Part shown: in pieces, positions 1 through 8,965 of the stretch
Layout of the letters: each line of letters begins with the position of its first letter
How positions within the stretch are numbered: position 1 is the first letter of the stretch
DNA from: Bradyrhizobium manausense
Lineage (GTDB): Bacteria; Pseudomonadota; Alphaproteobacteria; Rhizobiales; Xanthobacteraceae
NCBI RefSeq assembly: GCF_018131105.1
Contig: NZ_JAFCJI010000005.1
Span: 124,001-188,000 of the forward strand
DNA length: 64,000 nucleotides
Direction of reading: 5' to 3'
Notes under the pieces: generated by a model
The model's input: the letters and a program-made list of their open reading frames with translations, nothing else
The model's database searches: none
Told to the model about the DNA's origin: nothing
Translations under genes and position numbers: made by a program

Positions 1-553
1 TGCCCCATTGCACGCCGCTGATGTCGCGGCTGGCGCGCAGGTTAAGCCCCGGCACCGAGAGCGCCGCCCCCGTGTTGTCGGCATCTTCGCCGACGGTGAT
101 GTCGCCGGAGGTCGATCGGTGGAAGCGTCCCTCGCCCATCGCGACCACATTGAACGGCACCATGCCGGCAAGCACGCGCCGGCCGCCGACCCGCTCTTGC
201 AACACCGCGACATTGCCGACACCGTTCTGCAACGACACGATCACGGCATCCTGGGGGGCATGTCGCGCGATCTGACCCGCGACATCGGCCGTGTCGGCGC
301 TCTTGACCGTGACCAGCACGATCCCCGCGCTGTGAAGGATCGCAGGATCCTCCGACAGCGCGAGCCGGCCCGCGTCGAGCCTCTTCTCGGAGCCATCGAA
401 ATCCGTCAGCAGCAGGCCGAACTGCTCGATCTCGGCCTTCACTCTCGGCCGCAACAGCAGCGCGACCCGGCGATCGGCAGCCGCCAGCTGGCCTCCGACA
501 AAACAGCCGATGGCGCCCGCGCCGGCCACCGCGATCGGTCGATCGGTCACCAC
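1..553 (-). CDS. panE: 2-dehydropantoate 2-reductase (ketopantoate reductase), 5' part only
   Basis: Reduces ketopantoate to pantoate with NADPH in cytosolic pantothenate/CoA synthesis. Read on the minus strand the product begins with a nucleotide-binding Gly motif (VAGAGAIGCFVGG) followed by LVTVKSADT, SLQNGVGN and GMVPFNVV, the usual ApbA/PanE N-terminal blocks. The chosen start is the first of two GTG codons at 553-548, preceded by GGGAGC about ten bases upstream. The C-terminal half lies beyond position 1, so the catalytic Lys/Glu of the helical domain cannot be checked. PanE-like paralogues with unknown substrates are common, so the family is firm and the exact substrate less so. Confidence 0.85.
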   Translation of the reverse strand, partial: MVTDRPIAVAGAGAIGCFVGGQLAAADRRVALLLRPRVKAEIEQFGLLLTDFDGSEKRLDAGRLALSEDPAILHSAGIVLVTVKSADTADVAGQIARHAPQDAVIVSLQNGVGNVAVLQERVGGRRVLAGMVPFNVVAMGEGRFHRSTSGDITVGEDADNTGAALSVPGLNLRASRDISGVQWG

Positions 554-715
554 CTGACTTGCTCCCTGACTGTCTTCCCCTCGATTAGCAGAGGTAGAGC
601 GGCATGCCCATCACGCCGCATCTGCCTTGTAACCGTCATGAGAGCCCCATATGTTTTTGCCCGGGGGCTTGTCACCGGCGAGAACTCGCCGACGAGAACG
701 CCAAAGGAGAGCACC

Positions 716-1309
716 ATGGGTCTACTCGACGTCCTCAACGGCATGCAGAACGGGCCACATGGATCGCGCACGGGTGAGCAGCCCTCATCAGGCGGCATGT
801 CGCCGATGACCATGGCGCTGCTCGGCCTGCTCGCCTGGAAGGCATTCAAGCATATGACGGCAGGCCAACCGGGCGCCGCGCCGCAATCGGCGCCGACCCC
901 TGTACCCCCGCCGGTGAATGCGGGCCCTGGTGGTGGCCTCGGCGGTGCGCTTGGTGGCGGTGGCGGCCTCGGTGATGTCCTCAAGGGCGGTCTCGGCGGC
1001 CTGCTCGCGGGCGGCGCAGCAGGCTCCGTGCTCAGCGGCGGCCTCGGCGATCTTCTCAACCAGCTGCAGCAGGGCGGCCACGGCGAGACTGCGAGCACCT
1101 GGGTCGGCAAGGGCCAGAACAAGGCGATCAGCCCCGGCGATCTCGCCAATGCGCTCGGCGCCGATCAGATCCAGAGCCTCTCGGCCCAGAGCGGCCTGTC
1201 GCGCGACGATCTGCTCTCCGGCCTCAGCCAGTACCTGCCGCAGGTGGTCGATCATCTGACGCCGGACGGACGGCTGCCGACCGAGAACGAAATCTCGGGA
1301 CGGATTTAG
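716..1309 (+). CDS. YidB/DUF937 family protein
   Basis: A 197-residue protein of unknown function. It starts with MGLLDVLNGMQNG, has a short hydrophobic stretch (MTMALLGLLAWKAF), then a Gly/Pro-rich low-complexity linker, and ends in the helical DUF937 block containing LANALG, LSRDDLLSGLSQYLPQVVD and HLTPDGRLPTENE. That C-terminal pattern is typical of YidB proteins. The start at 716 is supported by AAAGGAG eight bases upstream; the frame is open further upstream but that part is antisense to the preceding gene. It is followed 43 bases later by a small membrane protein on the same strand and may be co-transcribed with it. No catalytic motif is visible. Confidence 0.85.
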   Translation: MGLLDVLNGMQNGPHGSRTGEQPSSGGMSPMTMALLGLLAWKAFKHMTAGQPGAAPQSAPTPVPPPVNAGPGGGLGGALGGGGGLGDVLKGGLGGLLAGGAAGSVLSGGLGDLLNQLQQGGHGETASTWVGKGQNKAISPGDLANALGADQIQSLSAQSGLSRDDLLSGLSQYLPQVVDHLTPDGRLPTENEISGRI

Positions 1310-1352
1310 TCGCAATCGATTTGACGTGGACCAGGTAAGGGGGAACACTGAC

Positions 1353-1625
1353 ATGAGCATGGGCGGTCTGTTGTGGATCATCGTGGTCGGCTTTGTCGCC
1401 GGCCTCATCGCGCGTTTCCTGGCGCCGGGACCGAACAACCCGAGCGGCTTCATCCTCACCACCATTCTCGGCATCGTCGGTGCGTTTCTGGCGACCTTCG
1501 TCGGCCAGGCCATCGGTCACTACAGCCCGGATCAAGGCGCGGGATTCATCATGGCTACGATCGGCGCGGTGGTGGTGCTGTTCATCTGGCACCGGCTGGT
1601 CGCGAGCGGCGTCATCAAGGGGTGA
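1353..1625 (+). CDS. GlsB/YeaQ/YmgE family stress-response membrane protein
   Basis: A 90-residue integral membrane protein of the transglycosylase-associated (GlsB/YeaQ/YmgE) family, often induced by envelope or general stress; the molecular function is not established. Three hydrophobic segments are visible (about 5-25, 32-55 and 62-82), with the family-typical FVAGLIARFLAPG loop and GFILTTILGIVGAFLATFVG. The start at 1353 has AAGGGGG 9-16 bases upstream; an in-frame ATG at 1326 lacks such a site. It lies just downstream of the YidB-like gene. Confidence 0.85.
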   Translation: MSMGGLLWIIVVGFVAGLIARFLAPGPNNPSGFILTTILGIVGAFLATFVGQAIGHYSPDQGAGFIMATIGAVVVLFIWHRLVASGVIKG

Positions 1626-1667
1626 CGGCGCATACCGTCGCGTGAGAAGGCTCATCTGCCTCCTCAT

Positions 1668-1755
1668 CGTCATTGCGAGAAGCTCTTGCGACGAAGCAAT
1701 CCGGACTGTCCCTGCGGACGCTTTCTGGATTGCTTCGCTTCGCTCGCAATGACGG
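1668..1755. repeat. Dispersed palindromic intergenic repeat, family A (copy 1)
   Basis: Imperfect inverted repeat bounded by CGTCATTGCGAG and CTCGCAATGACGG, with inner arms GAAGCAATCC and GGATTGCTTCGCTTCG. The same element recurs at 9794-9880, 11281-11359 and 40531-40617. It sits directly downstream of the convergent SDR and YeaQ genes and could fold into a long hairpin in RNA. Confidence 0.85.
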
Positions 1756-1756
1756 A

Positions 1757-2542
1757 TCACGTAACCAAATGCATCCCCGCATCCATGCGCACGACCTCGC
1801 CGGTCATGTTGCTGGAGGCCGGCATCGCCAGGAAGCAGACCAGCTGCGCGATGTCTTCGGCAGACGAGGCAACCTTCAGCGGCACCTTCGCCACCACGCT
1901 GTCGCGCACCTGCTTGGCGCCGGCCTCCCCGCGGCCTTTGGTGAACCAGGGCGTGTCGATATAGCCGGGGCATACAGTGTTGACGCGGATCAGCGGCGCG
2001 AGCGCGCGCGACAGCGACAAGGTCATGGTATTGAGCGCGCCCTTGCTCGCGGCATAGGCGATCGACGAGCCGACGCCGCTGATGCCGGCCACCGAAGACA
2101 CGTTGACCACGGCCGATGGACGCCCCGAAGCCTTCGCACCCGCTTCGAGCAGGCTGCGCGCCGCACGCACCATCTGGAACGGGCCGATGGTGTTGACGCC
2201 GTACAGCCGATGGAAATCTTCCGCCGACAATCCATCGAGGTCGGCATGGGCGACGTGCTTGGTGGTACCTGCATTGTTGACGAGGATGTCGAGCTTGCCC
2301 CAGCCGCTCGCGGCCGCAACGATCCTGCGGCAATCGTCGTCCTTCGAGACGTCGCCCTGCGCGACCAGAACTTCCGCCGCCCCGGCTTTGCGGCAGAGCT
2401 CTGCCGTGGCCTCGGCTTCGGTCTTGCTCGACGAATAATTGATGACGAGCCGCGCCCCGCTCGCCGCGAGAATTGCCGCGGTCGCAGCGCCGAGGCCGGA
2501 TGCGGACCCCGTCACGATTGCGCACAAACTGTCCTTGGCCAT
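1757..2542 (-). CDS. SDR family NAD(P)-dependent oxidoreductase
   Basis: A 261-residue short-chain dehydrogenase/reductase, likely a cytosolic oxidoreductase of the FabG-like classical type. The dinucleotide-binding motif TGSASGLG is near residue 11, NNAG near residue 90, and the catalytic Ser-Tyr-Lys set is visible as NVSSVAG followed by IAYAASKGAL. The C-terminus has VNTVCPGYIDTPWF, as in the family. The start at 2542 has AAGGGGAAGG upstream; a longer in-frame version begins at 2626 without a site. It diverges from the acyl-CoA dehydrogenase genes, so a hydroxyacyl-CoA or related substrate is possible but unproven. Confidence 0.9.
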   Translation of the reverse strand: MAKDSLCAIVTGSASGLGAATAAILAASGARLVINYSSSKTEAEATAELCRKAGAAEVLVAQGDVSKDDDCRRIVAAASGWGKLDILVNNAGTTKHVAHADLDGLSAEDFHRLYGVNTIGPFQMVRAARSLLEAGAKASGRPSAVVNVSSVAGISGVGSSIAYAASKGALNTMTLSLSRALAPLIRVNTVCPGYIDTPWFTKGRGEAGAKQVRDSVVAKVPLKVASSAEDIAQLVCFLAMPASSNMTGEVVRMDAGMHLVT

Positions 2543-2628
2543 CCGGATTTCCTTCCCCTTGATTGAATGCAGGCTGTTAGAACCGGCCCTGTTTAGCGAG
2601 TTTGCCGCGCCCTGCAAATCGAGCAAAC

Positions 2629-2641
2629 TCCGCTAAGCGGA
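2629..2641. promoter_or_regulatory. Small palindrome in a divergent intergenic region
   Basis: TCCGCT-A-AGCGGA is a perfect 6-bp inverted repeat with a one-base centre in the 266-base gap between the divergent SDR and acyl-CoA dehydrogenase genes. It could be an operator shared by both; no regulator gene is adjacent. The rest of the gap shows nothing recognisable. Confidence 0.25.
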
Positions 2642-2808
2642 ATTAGTCCAGACCGGCTCCGAGGCTTGCTCTTGTCCCATGCCGAAGCCGCAGATGGGCC
2701 TGCGATCAGCGCTTGTCAGGACCATGGCTTTTTCGGATCATCGGGCGCAAGAAGAGACAGCGCCGCTCCTTGGGCAGGACGCGGCAATGACAAAACACGG
2801 GGAACGCA

Positions 2809-3873
2809 GTGGCGGAGAGTGACAATATCGTCGTCGAGACCGCGGAGAAGATCTTCGCCGATCTCGCCGATCCGCAGACTATCAACAACGACAAGAAGAA
2901 TTCGTGGCAGGCGCCGCTGTGGCAGGCGCTGAGCGAAGCCGGCCTGCCGCTGGCATGGGTGCCCGACGATCTCGGCGGCTCCGGCGCGAGCCTTGCGGAC
3001 GGTTTTGCCTTGTTGAACGCTGCCGGCCGCTTCGCGGTCGCGGTTCCCCTGGCGGAAACGATGCTCGCCGGCTGGCTGCTCGCGCAGGCCAAGATCGCCT
3101 CGCCCGAAGGCGAGATGACCGTGCTGCCGGCCTCTCCAAAGGATCGCATCACTGTTAATGCCGACGGCGCACTCTCCGGTCGCGCGCGCGGCGTGCCCTT
3201 TGCCAAAGCGGCGAAGCACTTTGCGGTGCTCGCGCATGGCAAGGATGGGGTCTCCATTGCGCTGGTCGATGCCGCCAAGGTGCGAACCGAGTCGGGGCTC
3301 AATGTCGGCTATGACCACAGCGATACCGTCACGCTCGACAAGGTCCAACCCGTTACCATCAAGGCCGCACCAAAAGGCGCTGACCAGACTACGCTGATGC
3401 TGATGGGCGGAGTCGCGCGCAGCCTGCAGATCGCAGGCGCGCTGGAATCCATGCTCGACATCTCCGTGCGCTATTCCAACGAACGCGTCGCCTTCGAGAA
3501 GAAGATCTCGAAGTTCCAGGCGGTGCAGCACAATCTCGCGCGTCTCGCCGGCGAATCCGCAGCGGCACTCGCAGCCGCGACGTCTGCGGCTGATGCGATC
3601 GCGAACGCAAAGTCGTTCGACGACGAGGTCTATCTCGAGGCAGCCTCCGCAAAGATCCGCTGCGCGGAAGCCGCAGAAAAGGGCGGCGCCATCGCGCATC
3701 AGGTGCATGGTGCGATCGGCTTCACCATCGAGCACATCCTGCACCGCTATTCGCTGCGGGCGCTGGCCTGGCGCGATGATTTCGGATCCGAGAGCCACTG
3801 GGCCGTCGAGCTCGGCAAACTCGTCGCCTCCCGGGGCGCTGATGAATTGTGGCCACTCGTGGCGTCGCGCTGA
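2809..3873 (+). CDS. Acyl-CoA dehydrogenase family protein (short form)
   Basis: A 354-residue flavoprotein-type acyl-CoA dehydrogenase, expected to catalyse or assist alpha,beta-desaturation of an acyl-CoA. The N-terminal helical domain has LPLAWVPDDLGGSG, and the C-terminal domain carries the family block HQVHGAIGFTIEHILHRYSLRALAW. It is shorter than the typical 380 residues and its middle beta-domain lacks the usual MTEP-like FAD segment, which fits the small partner of paired dehydrogenases (as in PimC/PimD-type pairs). The GTG start at 2809 has GGGGAA upstream. The next dehydrogenase begins 15 bases after its stop, which suggests they act as a heteromeric pair. Confidence 0.85.
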   Translation: MAESDNIVVETAEKIFADLADPQTINNDKKNSWQAPLWQALSEAGLPLAWVPDDLGGSGASLADGFALLNAAGRFAVAVPLAETMLAGWLLAQAKIASPEGEMTVLPASPKDRITVNADGALSGRARGVPFAKAAKHFAVLAHGKDGVSIALVDAAKVRTESGLNVGYDHSDTVTLDKVQPVTIKAAPKGADQTTLMLMGGVARSLQIAGALESMLDISVRYSNERVAFEKKISKFQAVQHNLARLAGESAAALAAATSAADAIANAKSFDDEVYLEAASAKIRCAEAAEKGGAIAHQVHGAIGFTIEHILHRYSLRALAWRDDFGSESHWAVELGKLVASRGADELWPLVASR

Positions 3874-3888
3874 CAGGGAACGAAACAC

Positions 3889-5049
3889 ATGACCGCTGCT
3901 CTCCGTTTCGATCCGATCCGCCTGCCCGAGAAATGCGAGCAATTGCGCAAGGAAGTGCGCGCGTTCCTCGCCGAAGAAATCGCCGCCGGCACCTTCGATC
4001 CGCACAAGCCCAACCGCGAAGACACCGACGCGCCGGAATTTTCCCGCCGGGTCGGTGCCAAGGGCTGGCTTGGCATGACCTGGCCAAAGAAGTATGGCGG
4101 CCAGGAGCGCTCGTTCCTCGAACGCTACGTCGTGACCGAAGAGATGCGCGTCGCCAATGCGCCGACGCGGCGCTTCTTCGTCGCCGACCGCCAGAGCGGG
4201 CCGGTGCTGATCAAGTACGCGCCCGAGCACATCAAGATGGACATCTTGCCGCGCATCTGCCGCGGCGAGATCTGCTTTGCGATCGGCATGAGCGAACCGA
4301 ACTCGGGCTCGGATTTGTTCGCCGCGAAGACGCGCGCGACCAAGACCGACGGCGGCTATCTCATCAACGGCACCAAGATCTGGACTTCGTCGGCGCATAT
4401 CGCCGACTACATGATCGCGATCTTCCGGACGTCACCGCCGACCAAGGAAAATCGTCGTCACGGCCTGACCCAGTTCCTCGTCAAGATGAAGCAGCCGGGC
4501 ATCAAGGTGAACCCGATCGGCCAGATCACGGGTCAGTACGAGTTCAACGAGGTCGTCTTCACCGACTTCTTCGTGCCCGAGGATCACGTGCTCGGCGAAG
4601 TCGACGGCGCCTGGAAGCAGGCGACATCGGAGCTTGCCTATGAGCGCTCAGGTCCCGAGCGCTTCCTCGAGACTTACTACGTGCTGACCGAGCTCGTGCG
4701 CGCGGTAGGCTCGAATCCGGACACGCGCAGCGCCGAAGGCATCGGCCGCCTCGTCGCGCAGCTCCACACCATGCGGCGCATGTCGGTCTCGGTCGCCGGC
4801 ATGTTGCAGGCCGGCAAGGAGCCGGTGGTGGAGGCGTCCATCGTCAAGGACATCGGCACGGTCTGGGAGCAGCAGCTTCCGCACCGCGTGCGCGATCTCG
4901 CGGCCTTCGTCGAGGAGACCGCGACCAACCGCGAGACGCTGGAGCGGCAGCTCGACTTCGCCATCAAGACCGCACCGAAACTCACCATCCAGGGCGGCAC
5001 CACAGAAGTGCTGCGCGGCATCATCGCCCGCGGACTTGGTTTGCGCTAG
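3889..5049 (+). CDS. Acyl-CoA dehydrogenase
   Basis: A 386-residue acyl-CoA dehydrogenase with the complete three-domain layout. The FAD/substrate segment AIGMSEPNSGSDLFAAKTRA is followed by GGYLINGTKIWTSSAHIADYM, and the C-terminal end has QGGTTEVLRGIIARGLGL. A candidate catalytic acidic residue lies in the AYERSGPERFLETY helix. It lies between the short dehydrogenase and an enoyl-CoA hydratase, so the three genes (gaps of 15 and 39 bases) form a beta-oxidation-like operon. The native substrate cannot be told from sequence; branched-chain, dicarboxylic or ring-derived acyl-CoAs are all possible. Confidence 0.92.
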   Translation: MTAALRFDPIRLPEKCEQLRKEVRAFLAEEIAAGTFDPHKPNREDTDAPEFSRRVGAKGWLGMTWPKKYGGQERSFLERYVVTEEMRVANAPTRRFFVADRQSGPVLIKYAPEHIKMDILPRICRGEICFAIGMSEPNSGSDLFAAKTRATKTDGGYLINGTKIWTSSAHIADYMIAIFRTSPPTKENRRHGLTQFLVKMKQPGIKVNPIGQITGQYEFNEVVFTDFFVPEDHVLGEVDGAWKQATSELAYERSGPERFLETYYVLTELVRAVGSNPDTRSAEGIGRLVAQLHTMRRMSVSVAGMLQAGKEPVVEASIVKDIGTVWEQQLPHRVRDLAAFVEETATNRETLERQLDFAIKTAPKLTIQGGTTEVLRGIIARGLGLR

Positions 5050-5088
5050 TCGCGCGGACCCGGTCTGCGCTAACTCTTCGAGGACATC

Positions 5089-5907
5089 ATGAGCACCTAC
5101 ACAGATATCGGCGTCGAGAAGGTCGGACACGTCGGCACCATCGAAATTCGCAGGCCTCCGTTCAACTTCTTCGACATCTCGCTCATCAACCAGATCGCGG
5201 ATGCGCTCGACGAATTCGACCGCGACATCGAGATCCGCGCCTCCGTCCTCTCGGCGCAGGGCAAGGCGTTCTGCGCCGGCGCGAATTTCCAGGATCCGGC
5301 CCGGCAAGCGCAAGAGGCGCGCGAAGCCGACAAGAAGGCCAAGGGCGATCCGGCCGACAGCCTCGGCGCGATCAACCATCTCTATATCCAGGCCGTGCGC
5401 ATCTTCCGCGCCAAGAAGCCGATCGTGGCAGCCGTGCAGGGCGCCGCTATTGGTGGCGGCCTCGGGCTTGCTGTGTCTGCGGATTTCCGCGTCACCTGCC
5501 CCGAAGCCCGATTCGCCGCTAACTTCACGAAGCTCGGCTTCCATCCCGGCTTCGGCCTGACGGCGACGCTGCCCGAGCTGATCGGCAAGAACAACGCCGA
5601 GCTGATGTTCTACACCAGCCGCCGCGTCACCGGCGAAGAAGCCTATAAATGGGGCCTCGCCAATGTGCTGGTGCCGCAGGACCAGGTGAAGGCCGGCGCG
5701 ATGAAGCTCGCCGCCGAGATCGCCGAATGCTCCCCGCTCGGCCTGGTCTCCACCCGCGCCACCATGCGCGCTGGATTGGCCGATCGCGTGATGGCCGCAA
5801 CCAATCACGAGCTCGCCGAGCAGACCCGCCTGCGCGCGACGGAAGATTTCAAGGAAGGCGTGAAGGCCACGGAAGAGCGGCGCGTGGCGAATTTCAAGGG
5901 GCGGTAA
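5089..5907 (+). CDS. Enoyl-CoA hydratase/isomerase family protein
   Basis: A 272-residue crotonase-fold enzyme, probably hydrating the enoyl-CoA made by the two upstream dehydrogenases. The oxyanion-hole segments are visible as GKAFCAGANF and VQGAAIGGGLGLAVSADFRV. Acidic positions expected for hydration lie around ARFAANFTKLGFHPGFG, where one canonical Glu is replaced, so isomerase or other crotonase chemistry cannot be excluded. The start at 5089 follows GAGGACATC. It is the last gene of the plus-strand operon, and a strong hairpin lies just downstream. Confidence 0.88.
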   Translation: MSTYTDIGVEKVGHVGTIEIRRPPFNFFDISLINQIADALDEFDRDIEIRASVLSAQGKAFCAGANFQDPARQAQEAREADKKAKGDPADSLGAINHLYIQAVRIFRAKKPIVAAVQGAAIGGGLGLAVSADFRVTCPEARFAANFTKLGFHPGFGLTATLPELIGKNNAELMFYTSRRVTGEEAYKWGLANVLVPQDQVKAGAMKLAAEIAECSPLGLVSTRATMRAGLADRVMAATNHELAEQTRLRATEDFKEGVKATEERRVANFKGR

Positions 5908-5924
5908 TTTCGCTGGCGCTCGCC

Positions 5925-5952
5925 TGTCGTCCCGGCGAAGGCCGGGACGACA
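5925..5952. terminator. Perfect 12-bp stem hairpin between convergent genes
   Basis: TGTCGTCCCGGC and GCCGGGACGACA flank a GAAG loop. It lies 18 bases after the hydratase stop and before the end of the convergent acyl-CoA synthetase gene. It has no T-run, so it may be a minimal copy of the genome's family B repeat acting as a transcript-end or mRNA-stability hairpin. Confidence 0.55.
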
Positions 5953-5968
5953 CTGGTGATTGGGCGCG

Positions 5969-8083
5969 TTACTTCCTCCTCACCACCAGCGCATCGACAA
6001 CAGTCACGCCCTGCCCCTCCGGATGCACCAGCACCGGATTGAGCTCGATCTCCGCAATCTCGCCTGCATGCCGCGCGGCGAGCACTGAGATATCCGCGAT
6101 CAGCTGCGCCAGCGCCGCAACATCCGTCTTCGCCGCCCCGCGAAAGCCGTTCAGCAGCGGCGCAGCTTTCAGCCCGGCCAGCATCGCCCCGGCTTCGGCC
6201 GCACTGACCGGCGCGGGGCGGTAAACGACATCGCGGAACAGCTCCGTGGTGATGCCGCCAAGGCCCACCATGACCATCGGGCCAAACGTCTTGTCCGTCA
6301 TCGTACCCACAATGATCTCGACACCGCGCCTCGCCATTGGCCCGACCAGCACGCCTTGAATGCCGGCCTCCGGCCGATGCTTGCGTGCATTGTCGAGCAG
6401 CGCCTCGAACGCCAGAAACACCTCGCCCTTGGTCGTGATGTTGACCCGCACGCCGCCGACTTCGCTCTTGTGAGCAATGTCGGGCGACTGGATCTTCATC
6501 ACGAGCGGAAAGCCGACGCGGGCGACCGCCGCATCCAGCTCGCTCTTGTCTTTCACCAGCACCTCGTCGGTCAGCGCAATGCCGGCGGTGCGGAGCAGCG
6601 CCTTGCTGTCCGCCTCGGACAGAACCGGCGAGGTCAGGTGCGCAGAGAGATCGCGCACCGGCAACCGCGTCTCGTCGGCAGGCATCGGCGGGCTGAACTT
6701 CGCATAGTCGACGGCCCGCCGCATCGCGACACCGACATGGGTCAGGCCTGACAGCACGACGACACCTGATGCGGCGAGTTCGCGCCGTGCGAAGTCTGAC
6801 GGCACCGTGTAGGAATAGAACACCACCGGCTTGTGCTGCGCCACCAGCGCCGGCGTCAGCTCGGGCTCTTTGAAGGGCTTGCGCACGTCGCTCGACAGCG
6901 ACAGCACGACCAGAATCGCATCGACGTCATCAGAAATCGTGAGCAGGTCGACGCTCTTCTGGAGCCCGCCCGAAGTCACCCCCTGCGCCGTGACATCGAT
7001 CGGGTTGCGCGCGGTGCCGTAGGAGGGCATCAGCTTTCCGATCTCCGTCTGGATCGACCGGGAAAGCTCCGGCACCTGCAAGCCCTGCAACGCCACGGCA
7101 TCCGCGCCCCAGATGCCGGCGCCGCCTGACGTCGTGACGACGGCGACACGATCGCCTTTCGGCAGCGGATTGCTCACAAGCACCGCGGCGATCGTCAGCG
7201 CCTCGTCGAGATCGTTGGATACGATAAAACCATATTTCGCAAACACCGCGTCATAGGCCGTTGACCAGCCGGCCATGCTCGCGGTGTGCGAGGCTGCCGC
7301 GCGCTCGCCGGCGCCGGAGCGGCCGACCTTCGTAACGATGACCGGCTTCTTCAGCTCTGCTGCCCGCCGGGCGGCCGCGAGAAATTTGTCGACGTCGCGG
7401 ATGCCTTCGACGAAGAGCAGGATCACATGGGTCGAGGCATCCCGCACCATGTAGTCGAGGAACTCGCCGGCGCCGAGATCGGATTCGTTGCCGGCGCTGA
7501 CGACGTAGCTCACGGCGATGCCAAGCGCCTTGGCGCGATGGTAATAGGCAAAGCCGATGCCTCCACTCTGCGCCACGATGCCGATCCGCTTGGTCGTGAC
7601 CACCAGCGGGACCACGCCCGGCTTGACGTCCACGGCCGGACTGAACGTCGCCGCCACCCGTTGAACCTGGCTGAAAAAGCCCTCGGCATTGGGCCCGGAG
7701 ATCCGCATGCCCGTGCGCTTCGCCAGCGCCGCGATCGCATCCTGCATCGCCGCGCTGTCGCCGCCCTCCTCGGCGAAGCCGGAGGAAATGATGACTGCGT
7801 TCCTGACGCCGGCAGTGGCACATTGCTCGAGCGCAGGCAGCACGGCGCGGGCGGGGATGATGATCACCGCAAGATCGATCGGCACGCCGATATCCGTGAT
7901 CGATTTGTAGCAGGCGAGCCCGTCGATCTCCGCGTAGTTCGGGTTCACCGGATAGATCTTTCCGGGAAACTCGTTCTTGCGCAGCATCGCGAGCAGCCGG
8001 CCCGGAATCTTCTCGTGATCGCGGGAGGCGCCGATCAGCGCAATGCTCGCGGGGGCGAAGAAGCTGTCGAGCGGATGGGGCAT
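5969..8083 (-). CDS. Acetate--CoA ligase family protein (ADP-forming acyl-CoA synthetase)
   Basis: A 704-residue fused NDP-forming acyl-CoA synthetase. The N-terminal CoA-binding domain starts PLDSFFAPASIALIGASRD, the central succinyl-CoA-ligase-like domains include IGIVAQSGGIGFAYYHRA and VVTTSGGAGIWGADA, and the C-terminal ATP-grasp domain has GFPLVMKIQSPDIAHKSEVGG. A catalytic His is expected in the succinyl-CoA-ligase part. Such enzymes activate or release organic acids as CoA thioesters in the cytosol. The start at 8083 was chosen because homology to the family begins there; an in-frame start at 8125 lies in a repeat. It ends a minus-strand series with VOC and crotonase genes, suggesting one catabolic route. 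Confidence 0.88.
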   Translation of the reverse strand: MPHPLDSFFAPASIALIGASRDHEKIPGRLLAMLRKNEFPGKIYPVNPNYAEIDGLACYKSITDIGVPIDLAVIIIPARAVLPALEQCATAGVRNAVIISSGFAEEGGDSAAMQDAIAALAKRTGMRISGPNAEGFFSQVQRVAATFSPAVDVKPGVVPLVVTTKRIGIVAQSGGIGFAYYHRAKALGIAVSYVVSAGNESDLGAGEFLDYMVRDASTHVILLFVEGIRDVDKFLAAARRAAELKKPVIVTKVGRSGAGERAAASHTASMAGWSTAYDAVFAKYGFIVSNDLDEALTIAAVLVSNPLPKGDRVAVVTTSGGAGIWGADAVALQGLQVPELSRSIQTEIGKLMPSYGTARNPIDVTAQGVTSGGLQKSVDLLTISDDVDAILVVLSLSSDVRKPFKEPELTPALVAQHKPVVFYSYTVPSDFARRELAASGVVVLSGLTHVGVAMRRAVDYAKFSPPMPADETRLPVRDLSAHLTSPVLSEADSKALLRTAGIALTDEVLVKDKSELDAAVARVGFPLVMKIQSPDIAHKSEVGGVRVNITTKGEVFLAFEALLDNARKHRPEAGIQGVLVGPMARRGVEIIVGTMTDKTFGPMVMVGLGGITTELFRDVVYRPAPVSAAEAGAMLAGLKAAPLLNGFRGAAKTDVAALAQLIADISVLAARHAGEIAEIELNPVLVHPEGQGVTVVDALVVRRK

Positions 8084-8106
8084 ATTGAAGCCTTCTTCTT
8101 GTCTTA

Positions 8107-8187
8107 ATCCGTCATCCCCGCGCAACGGCGAAGCGGTTGTCGCGGGAGGTGCCGGAGCGCAGCGCCTCGCACCTCAGGATGACGGAT
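8107..8187. repeat. Intergenic inverted repeat with ATCCGTCAT ends
   Basis: ATCCGTCAT at 8107 and ATGACGGAT ending at 8187 flank about 60 bases with a further internal pairing (GGTGCCGGAGCGCAGCGCC). It fills the gap between the acyl-CoA synthetase start and the VOC gene stop. It belongs to the same class of palindromic intergenic elements seen elsewhere in the window but with different inner sequence. Confidence 0.65.
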
Positions 8188-8209
8188 CAAGAGCAGCTCA
8201 GGCAAGAGC

Positions 8210-8965
8210 TCAGGCCACAAGCCGGAACGTCACTCCGCCAAGCAGAAACTCGTTCCCGGCCACCGCGAGTCCCCTCGCCTTGGCGCCATGCAGCACCTGG
8301 GCGACGTCAGCCACCCGAAACTCCAGTGCGCTCATGATTTCGCTGGCACCCCTTACGAAACGAAAGGTTGCGTTCGGCAGCTTCAACTCGGGACCATCAG
8401 CCGCAGTGCCGATGATCTTGCCCCAATGCTCCGCCAGCCCCTGCGGATCCGGGCTCTGCATCTCAACGCCCGTCAGCGCTTGCGTCACATCCTTGCGGAT
8501 GAAGCTTTGCCAGTCCGGACCCGCCGGCGGATACGCCCCCAGAATGTCGTCGCTGCCTTCGGTGTGGTTGAACTCGATGAAGGCCGCGCGGCAGTCGCGG
8601 GGGTGGAGCTGCACGCCGTGGTAGGGCGCGTGGTCGATGACATTGGCGGTGCGTACGCCCATCGCGTTCGCGTTGCGGCCGCGCTCATCCGGATCGTCGC
8701 AGCAGAAGATCGCCATGTAGCCGCCGCGGCCGCCGGTCTTCTCTATGAAGCGACCGGCCGTGGTGCCGTTCTTGAACGGCGCCACCACTTCCAGCAGGAT
8801 CGTGTCGACCGGGAGTAGCGCGTTCTCCAGACCGTATTTGGCGACGTTGCCGTCCTGGTAACAGACGGACAGACCCATGATCCCGGCGATGTCGGAGATG
8901 ACAGGCGCCAACTGCGGCGCGACGAGACAGATCTGCCGCAGCCGCATATACGGCGCCATCGTCAT
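8210..8965 (-). CDS. VOC (glyoxalase-like) family protein
   Basis: A 251-residue vicinal-oxygen-chelate fold protein. The N-terminal module reads MRLRQICLVAPQLAPVISDIAGIMGLSVCY, with a second module near HPRDCRAAFIEFNHTEGSDD, as in the glyoxalase/dioxygenase superfamily. Function cannot be assigned beyond the superfamily; isomerase, hydrolase or dioxygenase chemistry is possible, and metal ligands would have to come from the His/Glu residues of the two modules. The ATG at 8965 overlaps the stop of the upstream crotonase gene (ATGA), so the two are translationally coupled; an alternative ATG lies two codons downstream. Confidence 0.8.
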   Translation of the reverse strand: MTMAPYMRLRQICLVAPQLAPVISDIAGIMGLSVCYQDGNVAKYGLENALLPVDTILLEVVAPFKNGTTAGRFIEKTGGRGGYMAIFCCDDPDERGRNANAMGVRTANVIDHAPYHGVQLHPRDCRAAFIEFNHTEGSDDILGAYPPAGPDWQSFIRKDVTQALTGVEMQSPDPQGLAEHWGKIIGTAADGPELKLPNATFRFVRGASEIMSALEFRVADVAQVLHGAKARGLAVAGNEFLLGGVTFRLVA